From positions 1-8,014 of the forward strand of contig CAYFGJ010000048.1 of NCBI GenBank assembly GCA_964342835.1: a stretch of DNA of 8,014 bases. The letters are read 5' to 3'. The translations under genes were made by a program, and so were the position numbers. The notes under the pieces are model-generated. The model worked only from the letters and a program-made list of their open reading frames with translations, was not told where the DNA came from and did not search any database. Shown piece after piece: positions 1 to 6,683 of this stretch; position 1 is the stretch's first letter, and each line of letters opens with the position of its first letter. This stretch comes from GCA-2716945 sp964342835. Its GTDB lineage: Bacteria > Pseudomonadota > Gammaproteobacteria > GCA-002705445 > GCA-002716945.

Positions 1-384
1 GTAATATTCTTTAAGTCTTTCTCTTAAACCATCTAATCCTTCAGTTATTTTTTCGTTAGAGTGATTAGATAAATCCTTAGCCCCTTTATCAACTTTTATC
101 CCAGGTAATATTCCAATATTATTTAAATGTTCACGAAATAAAATTCCTGTGCTCATTTTCTGATTAAATGTTTCATCAAACAAAATTGCTCCACTTATAA
201 AATCAGAAAGTTTAGGCGTTGTAACAATTAATTCTCGATATCTAACTCTATTAGTTTCAGTATTTTCTACTTCTATCGAATCTAGTCTCTTACCAATTGT
301 TGGATTACTTTCATCCATAGCTAAGATACCTTTTGGGGTTTGCATTAATGATTTTGTTGTTTCAATTAACTTTTCTTTATCCAT
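1..384 (-). CDS. Class I fructose-bisphosphate aldolase, N-terminal part (cut by window start)
   Basis: This enzyme reversibly splits fructose-1,6-bisphosphate into dihydroxyacetone phosphate and glyceraldehyde-3-phosphate in the cytosol, through a lysine Schiff base in class I enzymes. The first 128 residues are visible and match the eukaryote-type class I family. KGILAMDES (residues 18-26) holds the active-site Asp24. It is followed by KRLDSI (32-37), an ENTETNR segment (40-46), AILFDET (66-72), GIKVDKG (95-101) with the conserved lysines, and GLDGLRER near the cut. The Schiff-base lysine and the C-terminal tail lie outside the window, so activity cannot be confirmed. The ATG at 384 gives the normal family N-terminus. 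It lies 12 bases after the pyruvate kinase stop, with only a weak GAG upstream, and appears to be a distal gene of the operon. Class II aldolase is excluded because none of its zinc-site motifs appear. No symbol is given because class I genes are named inconsistently (fba, fbaB, fda). Confidence 0.93.
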   Translation of the reverse strand, partial: MDKEKLIETTKSLMQTPKGILAMDESNPTIGKRLDSIEVENTETNRVRYRELIVTTPKLSDFISGAILFDETFNQKMSTGILFREHLNNIGILPGIKVDKGAKDLSNHSNEKITEGLDGLRERLKEYY

Positions 385-396
385 ATACTAAATTAC

Positions 397-1833
397 TCAA
401 ATATCTAATAGATTGCCTACTTCAACTATTTTGAGAGCATTTGTTCCTCCGCTTGTTCCCATTAAATCGCCCTTTGTTATTATAACCAAATCACCTTTTT
501 TAACAGCACCTTTCTGTTGCATTAGATCAATAACTTGTTTATTAGCTTTTGCATGTACATATTCAATTTTATCAATTTTTATTGAATATACGCCTTTATA
601 CAAACAAATCCTTCTACTAGTTTTTTCATTTTGTGTCATTGCATAAATTGGTATTGAAGATTGAATTCGTGACATCCATAAAGGGGTAGATCCTGTTTCA
701 GTTAATGCTGCAATAGCTTTTACATTAGACCTATCAGCTCCATAAACAGCAGTCATAGCAATGATTTGATCAATTTTATTAAACATATCTCCTCTATCAC
801 TGATTTTAGTTTTTTTTATATTTGTTTTTTCAGCTATATCACAAATTCTACTTGCCTCTTGTACAACTTCTGCTGGGTACTTACCTACTGCAGTTTCTGC
901 CGATAACATTATAGCGTCAACACCAGAACAAGCGGCATTCGACACATCAAACACTTCTGCTCTTGTAGGAACTCTATTTGTTTTCATTGACTCCATCATT
1001 TGTGTAGCAACTATTACTAATTTGTCATGATCCATGGCCTTACCTATTAGTTCATCTTGTATCGCAGGTAGTACTTCAATCCCAAGCTCTACACCAAGAT
1101 CTCCACGCGCGATCAAAATTCCATCAGAATGATCTAATATTGAGTCAATATTTTCTAGAGCTTCACTTCTTTCAATTTTTGCTATAATGCCAATTTTTTT
1201 ATTTTTTATTATTTTTTTTATATCTAATAAATCATTTTTATCTCTAACAAAAGATACTGCTACATAATCAATGTCATATTTTATTGCTTGCTTAAGATCT
1301 GATTGGTCTTTAGCAGTTAGCCCTTTTAATGACAGTCCTCCTCCTTTTTTATTTAATCCTTGGTAAGAATAAAGAGTTCCTCCTCTGATAACTTTCGTAT
1401 ATATATTCTTATTAAGAACGTTTGTAACCTCTAACTTAATTAATCCATCTGATAATAATAATTCATCACCTTTGATAACATTTTTATATAAATTTTTATA
1501 ATTAATGCCAACTTTTTTTATATCTCCTTTTTCAGCATTAAGAGAAGCATCTAATATGAATTTTTCATTTGTTTTTAGTTTGATATATTCGCGTTTATTA
1601 AAACCTTTAATTCTAATTTTTTGTCCCTGTAAATCAATAAGTGTAGCCACTGGTCTATTCAATTTTTTTGATTCACTTTTTAATATGTCTAATATTCCTT
1701 TAATTGATTCAACTTTAGCATGAGAAAGATTAAGTCTAAAAACATCAGTACCAGCTTCAATAAGATTTCTTATAACATTTACCGAAGTAGTTGAAGGTCC
1801 TAATGTAGTAATAATTTTTGTTCTTTTTCTCAT
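397..1833 (-). CDS. pyk: Pyruvate kinase
   Basis: This enzyme transfers phosphate from phosphoenolpyruvate to ADP, giving pyruvate and ATP, as the last step of glycolysis in the cytosol. The 478-residue length is normal. The barrel starts with TKIITTLGPS (5-14) and RLNLSH (33-38), which carries substrate-binding Arg33, Asn35 and Ser37. A B domain follows (about 71-170). KIERSEA holds catalytic Lys219 and Glu221, ARGDLGVE (242-249) supplies the metal-binding Asp245, and ATQMMESM (276-283) holds Thr277. PTRAEVFDV and MLSAETA follow. The C-terminal domain (about 350-478) ends with GDLVIITKGD and GGTNALKIV. Oddities are DLQGQKIR, where Gln71 (codon CAA at 1621-1623) replaces the usual proline, and Ala39 after SH where glycine is common. 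The GGGLS stretch (164-168) resembles gammaproteobacterial homologues as I recall them. The start lies two bases after the pgk stop and has the only clear AGGAG site in the operon. Allosteric control cannot be read from the sequence. Confidence 0.97.
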   Translation of the reverse strand: MRKRTKIITTLGPSTTSVNVIRNLIEAGTDVFRLNLSHAKVESIKGILDILKSESKKLNRPVATLIDLQGQKIRIKGFNKREYIKLKTNEKFILDASLNAEKGDIKKVGINYKNLYKNVIKGDELLLSDGLIKLEVTNVLNKNIYTKVIRGGTLYSYQGLNKKGGGLSLKGLTAKDQSDLKQAIKYDIDYVAVSFVRDKNDLLDIKKIIKNKKIGIIAKIERSEALENIDSILDHSDGILIARGDLGVELGIEVLPAIQDELIGKAMDHDKLVIVATQMMESMKTNRVPTRAEVFDVSNAACSGVDAIMLSAETAVGKYPAEVVQEASRICDIAEKTNIKKTKISDRGDMFNKIDQIIAMTAVYGADRSNVKAIAALTETGSTPLWMSRIQSSIPIYAMTQNEKTSRRICLYKGVYSIKIDKIEYVHAKANKQVIDLMQQKGAVKKGDLVIITKGDLMGTSGGTNALKIVEVGNLLDI

Positions 1834-1835
1834 GA

Positions 1836-2990
1836 TTAATAAGCTCCTAATTTCTCAAGTATCGGCAACCTTGTCCCTTCTATCCATTTTAAAAGTGATC
1901 CACCACCAGTTGATATGTAAGAAAATTCATTTTCTAGATTGAGTTTTTCAATTATAGCAACTGTGTCGCCACCACCTATAAGAGAAAAATTATCGCTGTC
2001 TGCAATTATTTTTGAAATTTCTTTTGTTCCCTGATCAAATGGAGCCTGTTCTACATATCCAAGTGGCCCATTCCAAAAAACAGTACCTGAAGATTTGATA
2101 AATTTTTTATATTTCTTCACGGTCTTTGTTCCAATATCAAAAACCCTATCATTTGATTGTATCACAGATAACGATTTATTTTGACTATCTAAGTAGGAAT
2201 TGCTTGTTGCACAAACGAGATCAATGGGTAATATAATTTTATCAAAATTTGAGGAATTCAAGATTTTTCTAGCAGAATCTACAGAAGTTTGATCATATAA
2301 TGATTTACCAATTTCATAGTTCATAGCATATAAAAAAGTATTTAATATACCTCCTCCAAGAATCATGTAATCTGTCTGATTTAATAATCTATGTAACAAA
2401 TTTAATTTGGTTTCAATTTTTGCTCCAGATACTATGGTCAATAGTGGTTTTGATGGATTCTTCAGTGTTTTATCAATCATATTAAGTTCGTTCTCTATTA
2501 ATAATCCTGCATAACTATCTAAAAAATTTGATAGACCAAATGTAGTACATTCTTTCCTATGTGACACACCAAATGCATCAAAAACAAAAATATCACCTAA
2601 CTTAGAAATTTTTTTGCTTAAACTATCATTGTTTTCTTTTTCTCCAATTTCAAATCTAACATTTTCGCACAAAATAATTTTATGGTCCGAAAATTCAACA
2701 CCGTCAATCCAATTATCTAAAAATTTAACATCCATATTTAATAACTTTGAAAATTCTATAGAAATTGGTTTCAATGACAAATCTTCAGTTCTTTCTCCTT
2801 CTTTCGGACGACCGAGATGTGACAGTATGATAATTTTATTATCATTCTTAAGAAGATATTTAATAGTTGGTATTGTTTGTTTAATTCTAAAAGAACTTTC
2901 TATTATTGAGTTTGAAATTGGAACATTAAGATCAAGTCGTAATATAATAGTCTTGTTTTTTATATCATGATGATTTATTGATTTTAACAT
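1836..2990 (-). CDS. pgk: Phosphoglycerate kinase
   Basis: This enzyme reversibly transfers phosphate from 1,3-bisphosphoglycerate to ADP, making ATP and 3-phosphoglycerate. At 384 residues it is slightly shorter than the usual 387-395 but complete. N-domain substrate motifs are RLDLNVP (18-24, Asp20 and Asn22), FRI with Arg35, SHLGRP (57-62, His58 and Arg61), ENVRF (Arg112) and DAFGVSHR (138-145, Arg145). The nucleotide side has SGAKIETK (188-195, Lys191 and Lys195), GGGILNTF (212-219), DIGTKT (285-290), WNGPLGYVE (306-314), GGGDT (339-343) and STGGGSLL (360-367). The ATG at 2990 overlaps the gap stop by one base (TAATG). No Shine-Dalgarno sequence precedes it, so translation probably depends on ribosomes finishing gap. 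It sits between gap and pyk, so enzymes of consecutive or near-consecutive glycolytic steps are made from one transcript. No key residue is missing. Confidence 0.97.
   Translation of the reverse strand: MLKSINHHDIKNKTIILRLDLNVPISNSIIESSFRIKQTIPTIKYLLKNDNKIIILSHLGRPKEGERTEDLSLKPISIEFSKLLNMDVKFLDNWIDGVEFSDHKIILCENVRFEIGEKENNDSLSKKISKLGDIFVFDAFGVSHRKECTTFGLSNFLDSYAGLLIENELNMIDKTLKNPSKPLLTIVSGAKIETKLNLLHRLLNQTDYMILGGGILNTFLYAMNYEIGKSLYDQTSVDSARKILNSSNFDKIILPIDLVCATSNSYLDSQNKSLSVIQSNDRVFDIGTKTVKKYKKFIKSSGTVFWNGPLGYVEQAPFDQGTKEISKIIADSDNFSLIGGGDTVAIIEKLNLENEFSYISTGGGSLLKWIEGTRLPILEKLGAY
1844..1848 (-). promoter_or_regulatory. Shine-Dalgarno site of pyk
   Basis: On the minus strand this reads AGGAG, ten bases before the pyk ATG at 1833 and inside the last codons of pgk. 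It is the clearest ribosome binding site in the window. The other operon genes have weak or no such site, so pyk may be able to initiate more independently of its upstream neighbour. Confidence 0.6.
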
Positions 2991-4000
2991 TAAAATTTAG
3001 AAATTATTTTCGAAATATCTAACATACGATTAGAAAATCCCCACTCATTATCATACCAAGCACATATTTTATATAAGTTATTATCTATGCATCTTGTTAA
3101 TGTTTCATCATATACACCAGAATATGAAGTATGATTAAAATCAATCGACACCAATGGTTCAGATGTATATCCAAGAATACCGCTTAGATTGGTTTTAGAT
3201 GATTTTAAAATTATTTCATTAATATTTTCTATCGAAGTTTGTTTGGATGGAGTAAAACATAAATCGACTAAAGACACATTTAATGTTGGTACTCTAATTG
3301 CAAATCCATCCAACTTACCTTGCAAATCAGGTAAAACCAAACCTACAGCAGAAGCAGCTCCGGTTTTTGTCGGAATCATGGATTGTGTAGCAGATCTAGC
3401 TCTCCTCAAATCACTATGATAAACATCAGTAAGTACTTGATCGTTTGTATATGAATGTATTGTTGTCATAAGACCTGACTTAATACCTATTACATTATGT
3501 ATATCATTAATTAAAGTAGCTAAACAATTTGTTGTACATGAGGCATTAGAAATTATTTTATGATTTGTATTTAACATTTCATGATTAACGCCATAAACAA
3601 CAGTTGTATCAGCATCCTTCGATGGTGCTGATATTATAACTTTTTTAGCTCCACCATTGATATGTAGTGAGGCTTTTTCTTTTGATGTAAATAATCCCGT
3701 GCATTCCAATACAATGTCTATTTTTAATTCATTCCAAGGTAGTTTAGATGGATCTTTCTCAGATAAGACAATAACTTCATCTTTGTTATCAATTAAAATT
3801 TTATTGTCATTCAGAGAAATTTCTTTATTAAATAATCCATGAGCAGTATCATATTTTAGAAGGTGCGCATTAATTTTAGAATCCCCTAAATCATTAATGG
3901 CAACAATGTTTAGATCTTTATTATAATTATTTTCATAATATGCTCTAAAAATATTTCTACCTATTCTGCCAAAACCATTTATTGCAATGTTTGTTGTCAT
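2990..4000 (-). CDS. gap: Glyceraldehyde-3-phosphate dehydrogenase, type I, probably NAD-dependent
   Basis: This enzyme oxidises and phosphorylates glyceraldehyde-3-phosphate to 1,3-bisphosphoglycerate, reducing NAD+, and works reversibly as a cytosolic tetramer. The length of 336 residues is normal for the family. The Rossmann fold opens with INGFGRIGR (7-15). Asp37 in INDLGD sits at the end of the second strand, where an acidic residue favours NAD over NADP by family knowledge. The active site is SNASCTTNC (151-159) with nucleophile Cys155, and His182 in TTIHSYTNDQ activates it. RRARSA, IPTKTGAA (209-216), FAIRVPT with Arg235 for phosphate binding, and WYDNEWGFSNRM (315-326) complete the set. 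The TNDQVLTDVYHSDLRRAR region resembles the Pseudomonas/Legionella branch rather than E. coli GapA. Its ATG overlaps the tkt stop by four bases (ATGA), and a weak GGAAGAG lies four bases upstream of the ATG. A purely biosynthetic NADPH-linked form is less likely because of Asp37. Confidence 0.97.
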   Translation of the reverse strand: MTTNIAINGFGRIGRNIFRAYYENNYNKDLNIVAINDLGDSKINAHLLKYDTAHGLFNKEISLNDNKILIDNKDEVIVLSEKDPSKLPWNELKIDIVLECTGLFTSKEKASLHINGGAKKVIISAPSKDADTTVVYGVNHEMLNTNHKIISNASCTTNCLATLINDIHNVIGIKSGLMTTIHSYTNDQVLTDVYHSDLRRARSATQSMIPTKTGAASAVGLVLPDLQGKLDGFAIRVPTLNVSLVDLCFTPSKQTSIENINEIILKSSKTNLSGILGYTSEPLVSIDFNHTSYSGVYDETLTRCIDNNLYKICAWYDNEWGFSNRMLDISKIISKF

Positions 4001-5994
4001 TTTACTCTTCCATTTTTCTTAATTAAATTCTTTATCTCTTTTATTACATTTTTAACTGTGAAACCAAAATGTTCCATAACTTTATTACCGGGAGCAGATA
4101 ATCCAAAAGTTTTCATAGAAATAATTTGCCCTTGTTTACCAATATATTTATACCAATAAGTTCCAACACCAGCTTCTATTGCTAAAATATTTTTTTGATT
4201 AGTAGGTATAATAGCTGATTTATATCTAGAATTTTGTTTATCAAATACTTCTGTACATGCAAATGAGACAACTCTTATATTATAATTTTTGATAGATTTT
4301 GCCGCTTCAATTGCTAAATGTACTTCAGAACCAGTAGCTAATATTATAGCATCAGTTCTTCCGCTTTTTTCATAAATTATATATGCGCCTTTATTGATAT
4401 TTTTTAACTGTTGAGTCGATCTTTTAAGTTCAGGTAATTTTTGTCTAGATAAGATAATAGAAGTTGGGCCAGTAGTACGAATTAAAGATTGTTTCCATGC
4501 AACTGCTGTTTCTTGTGTATCTGCAGGTCTCCACAGATCCATATTTGGAATTATTCTCAATGAGGTTAATTGTTCTACTGCTTGATGAGTAGGACCATCT
4601 TCTCCTAATCCAATAGAATCATGTGTAAAAATATAAATTACTGGCAATTCCATTAATGCTGACATTCTAATTGCGTTTTTCGCATACTCAGAAAAAATTA
4701 AAAAAGTACTAGCATATGGTCTAAAACCTTTATGTAAAAAAATACCATTATTTATAGCTGACATGGCAAATTCTCTGACACCATAATATATATATTTACC
4801 AGTAAAATCAGATTTTGTTATAGCTTTAGATCTAGAAGAAAAAACTAAATTAGACTCTTTCAGATCTGCTGATCCACCAATAAGTTCAGGCAAATATTTA
4901 GATATTTCCTCAAAAACAAGTTGCGAGGATTTTCTTGTAGCTAAGTCCCCATGTTCTTTTTTGCAAAAGTTATCTATGATGGTATTAAGTTTTTTAGGTA
5001 ATTTAGTATTTATACGTCTAACCAGTTCTCTTGATTCATTTGGATATTGTTTTTTATATTTATTAAATTTTTTATTCCATTCTATTTCAAGATTTTGACC
5101 TTTTTTTCTAGCATCCCAAGCTTTATAAATATTTTTAGGTATAAAAAAAGGTTTGTATTTCCATTTTAGATTTTTTCTAGTTTGATCAACTTCTTTATTG
5201 CCTAAAGGAGCTCCATGAGCAGAACTTGTATCTTCTTTATTTGGCGATCCATAACCTATCTTAGTGGTTGCGCATATTATGGTAGGTTTATTTTTCTCTT
5301 TTCTGGCTAAATTAATAGCTTTCTTGATATTAGTAAAACTATGACCATCAACTTTAGAAATTACATTCCAATTATAAGACTCAAATCTTTTTTTAATATT
5401 TTCTGTAAACCATAATTCGACTTTTCCATCTATTGATATACCATTCATGTCATAAATTAATATTAGTTTGTTTAACCCTAATGTTCCTGCAAGCGAACAA
5501 GATTCATGTGAAATTCCTTCCATCAAACAACCATCACCAGCAAATACATAGGTATAGTGATCAATAATATTAAAATTTTTCCTATTAAATTCTTTAGCTA
5601 AAACTTTTTCAGCTAATGCTATACCAATTGCATTTGCAATACCTTGCCCAAGCGGTCCGGTTGTAGTTTCTACACCCGGAGTAACATCACATTCTGGATG
5701 ACCTGGTGTTTTTGATTTGAGCTGTCTAAAATTTTTTATGTCATTTATAGTTAGTTTATAACCTGATAGATGCAATAAAGAATATAACAACATAGAAGCA
5801 TGTCCGTTTGATAAAATAAAACGATCTCTATTAAACCATTCAGGATTATTCGGATTATGCTTTAAAAAATCATTCCACAAAACAGTTGCGATATCAGCCA
5901 TTCCCATTGGGGCTCCTGGATGACCAGATTTTGCTTTTTCTACAGCATCTATACTGAGAAATCTAATTGCGTTTGATAATTCTTGTCTACTCAC
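3997..5994 (-). CDS. tkt: Transketolase
   Basis: This thiamine-diphosphate enzyme moves two-carbon ketol units between sugar phosphates in the non-oxidative pentose phosphate pathway. It exchanges xylulose-5-phosphate, ribose-5-phosphate, erythrose-4-phosphate, fructose-6-phosphate and glyceraldehyde-3-phosphate. It has 665 residues, close to the 663 of E. coli TktA, and aligns with that enzyme almost end to end. SGHPGAPMG (23-31, His25), SNGHAS (62-67, His65) and GVETTTGPLGQG (107-118) are present. The thiamine/metal motif runs from GDG (153-155, Asp154) to Asn184. Further motifs are SAHGAPLG (258-265, His260), GVREFA with the thiamine-activating Glu408, and DSIGLGEDGPTHQ (459-471). The three family domains (thiamine-diphosphate, pyrimidine-binding and C-terminal) are all present. 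The start is GTG at 5994, chosen because MSRQELSNAIR matches the family N-terminus and no ATG or TTG exists in frame before the stop at 6028-6030. There is no Shine-Dalgarno site. It follows the redox gene by 13 bases and overlaps gap by four. Confidence 0.97.
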   Translation of the reverse strand: MSRQELSNAIRFLSIDAVEKAKSGHPGAPMGMADIATVLWNDFLKHNPNNPEWFNRDRFILSNGHASMLLYSLLHLSGYKLTINDIKNFRQLKSKTPGHPECDVTPGVETTTGPLGQGIANAIGIALAEKVLAKEFNRKNFNIIDHYTYVFAGDGCLMEGISHESCSLAGTLGLNKLILIYDMNGISIDGKVELWFTENIKKRFESYNWNVISKVDGHSFTNIKKAINLARKEKNKPTIICATTKIGYGSPNKEDTSSAHGAPLGNKEVDQTRKNLKWKYKPFFIPKNIYKAWDARKKGQNLEIEWNKKFNKYKKQYPNESRELVRRINTKLPKKLNTIIDNFCKKEHGDLATRKSSQLVFEEISKYLPELIGGSADLKESNLVFSSRSKAITKSDFTGKYIYYGVREFAMSAINNGIFLHKGFRPYASTFLIFSEYAKNAIRMSALMELPVIYIFTHDSIGLGEDGPTHQAVEQLTSLRIIPNMDLWRPADTQETAVAWKQSLIRTTGPTSIILSRQKLPELKRSTQQLKNINKGAYIIYEKSGRTDAIILATGSEVHLAIEAAKSIKNYNIRVVSFACTEVFDKQNSRYKSAIIPTNQKNILAIEAGVGTYWYKYIGKQGQIISMKTFGLSAPGNKVMEHFGFTVKNVIKEIKNLIKKNGRVK
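4005..4011 (-). promoter_or_regulatory. Weak Shine-Dalgarno site of gap
   Basis: On the minus strand this reads GGAAGAG, four bases before the gap ATG at 4000 and within the last codons of tkt. The match to the anti-Shine-Dalgarno sequence is partial and the spacing is short. The ATGA overlap with the tkt stop suggests coupling or reinitiation contributes. Confidence 0.35.
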
Positions 5995-6007
5995 ATTTAT
6001 TATTACA

Positions 6008-6568
6008 TTAGTTATTATTTCGCCACTTTATAGAACATCCGATACTTGAAAATTGTTCTTCTGGTCCTTTTTCTGTTCTTGCTATCAGCATCATTGCCTT
6101 AAAAAGATCGCTTTGATTGGCATCCATGATATTTTTTATTCCCCTATCATCAAATCTACCTCTATACTGGAGCTCTAATTTTGAATTAAAACCATAAAAA
6201 TCTGGAGTACAAATTGCACCATATTTCTTTGCAACTTCTTGTGATTCATCAATTAGATATGGGAAGCTAAATCCATATTTTTTTGATACTTCAACCATAT
6301 TTTCAAAAGAATCATCAGGAAACGAAATATAATCATTTGGATTGATAGCTACGCAGCCTATATCTTTTTTCATTAAAACTGAAGTCTCTACAGCTAATTT
6401 ATCCAGAATAGCCTGTACATATGGGCAATGATTACAAATAAACATTACAAGTAGCCCTTTTTTGCCAGCACAATCATTTAGGTTCCATTTACGTGAATCT
6501 ACACCGGTCAGATTAAAATCTTCAGCTTTTTTGCCGAAATCACATATTGGTGTTGATAATTCTACCAT
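6008..6568 (-). CDS. Cytosolic thioredoxin/peroxiredoxin-like (AhpC/TSA-type) protein
   Basis: This 186-residue protein has a thioredoxin fold and probably carries out thiol-disulfide or peroxide chemistry; the physiological partner is unknown. GKKAEDFNL (12-20) is the usual peroxiredoxin-like entry. A strand, LLVMFICNHCPYV (39-51), leads into the redox motif Cys45-Asn-His-Cys48-Pro. VAINPND (residues 74-80) and a KYGAICTPDFYGF segment follow, the latter with the cis-proline TP typical of the fold. YRGRFDD lies near the C-terminus. The CNHCPYV signature points to the subgroup often annotated as 'PRX-like 1' or thioredoxin family protein, which to my knowledge has no firmly assigned role. There is no signal peptide or membrane segment, so it should act in the cytosol, unlike ResA/TlpA. 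It is the first gene after the minus-strand -10 box and lies 13 bases before transketolase, so it likely heads the carbon operon. The ATG at 6568 has no Shine-Dalgarno site. Confidence 0.85.
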   Translation of the reverse strand: MVELSTPICDFGKKAEDFNLTGVDSRKWNLNDCAGKKGLLVMFICNHCPYVQAILDKLAVETSVLMKKDIGCVAINPNDYISFPDDSFENMVEVSKKYGFSFPYLIDESQEVAKKYGAICTPDFYGFNSKLELQYRGRFDDRGIKNIMDANQSDLFKAMMLIARTEKGPEEQFSSIGCSIKWRNNN

Positions 6569-6601
6569 TTTTGATAATTGAAATTATTCTAGTTCATCCC
6601 T

Positions 6602-6607
6602 ATTATA
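6602..6607 (-). promoter_or_regulatory. Putative -10 box for the thioredoxin-like/tkt/gap/pgk/pyk/fba operon
   Basis: Read on the minus strand this is a perfect TATAAT, ending 33 bases before the ATG at 6568. Transcription would begin near 6595, leaving a leader of roughly 27 bases. With a 17-base spacer the -35 position (6625-6630) reads AAGAAA, a poor match, and no extended TG is present. The promoter is therefore inferred from the -10 box and its position alone. In AT-rich DNA chance TATAAT matches are common, so this stays tentative. Confidence 0.5.
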
Positions 6608-6647
6608 TGTAAGACTATGCTATTTTTCTTTTATATATAGGTATTGA

Positions 6648-6656
6648 TGATATAAT
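6648..6656 (+). promoter_or_regulatory. Putative extended -10 promoter for rpoD
   Basis: The bases TGATATAAT fit the extended -10 consensus TGnTATAAT exactly. The predicted start is near 6663, giving a leader of about 20 bases before the rpoD ATG at 6684. No good -35 hexamer lies 16-18 bases upstream, which is usual for extended -10 promoters, where the TG compensates. The position in a short divergent spacer supports use, and RpoD-type polymerase would be expected to read its own gene from here. No operator-like inverted repeat is apparent. Confidence 0.55.
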
Positions 6657-6683
6657 ACAACATTTTTAAGTAAGTTAGAATCT

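Larger units (their letters stand above)
6569..6683. other. Divergent intergenic spacer between the carbon operon and rpoD
   Basis: This 115-base AT-rich region is the only real non-coding stretch in the window. It separates two divergent transcripts and holds one TATAAT box on each strand. The boxes lie about 44 bases apart, facing away from each other. A TATATA-rich segment (6631-6638) lies between them. I see no tRNA, small ORF, strong inverted repeat or terminator hairpin here. Confidence 0.8.

Noticed and set aside
1190..1222. T-rich run that looks like a terminator tail
   Set aside because: It lies inside the pyruvate kinase coding frame and encodes lysine/isoleucine residues near position 210. 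No GC-rich hairpin precedes it on either strand.
413..1723. Plus-strand open frames at 413-646 and 1505-1723
   Set aside because: They lie fully inside the intact pyruvate kinase gene on the other strand, match no family I recognise, and their Phe/Ser/Leu-rich composition is what antisense reading of AT-rich Lys/Asn/Glu codons gives.
2614..3842. Plus-strand open frames at 2614-2970, 3189-3419 and 3657-3842
   Set aside because: They are antisense shadows of pgk and gap, with no promoter or ribosome site and no recognisable domain. The sense genes are complete with all motifs.
1..6568. Alphaproteobacterial (SAR11-like) origin
   Set aside because: The low GC and tight packing would fit, and tkt-gap-pgk-fba clusters occur there too. 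However, the RpoD N-terminus and insert match the gammaproteobacterial pattern better. A phylogenetic tree of RpoD or PGK would settle it.
6631..6640. TATATATA segment as a possible palindromic operator
   Set aside because: Short alternating TA runs are expected by chance in AT-rich spacers, and no flanking inverted repeat extends it.
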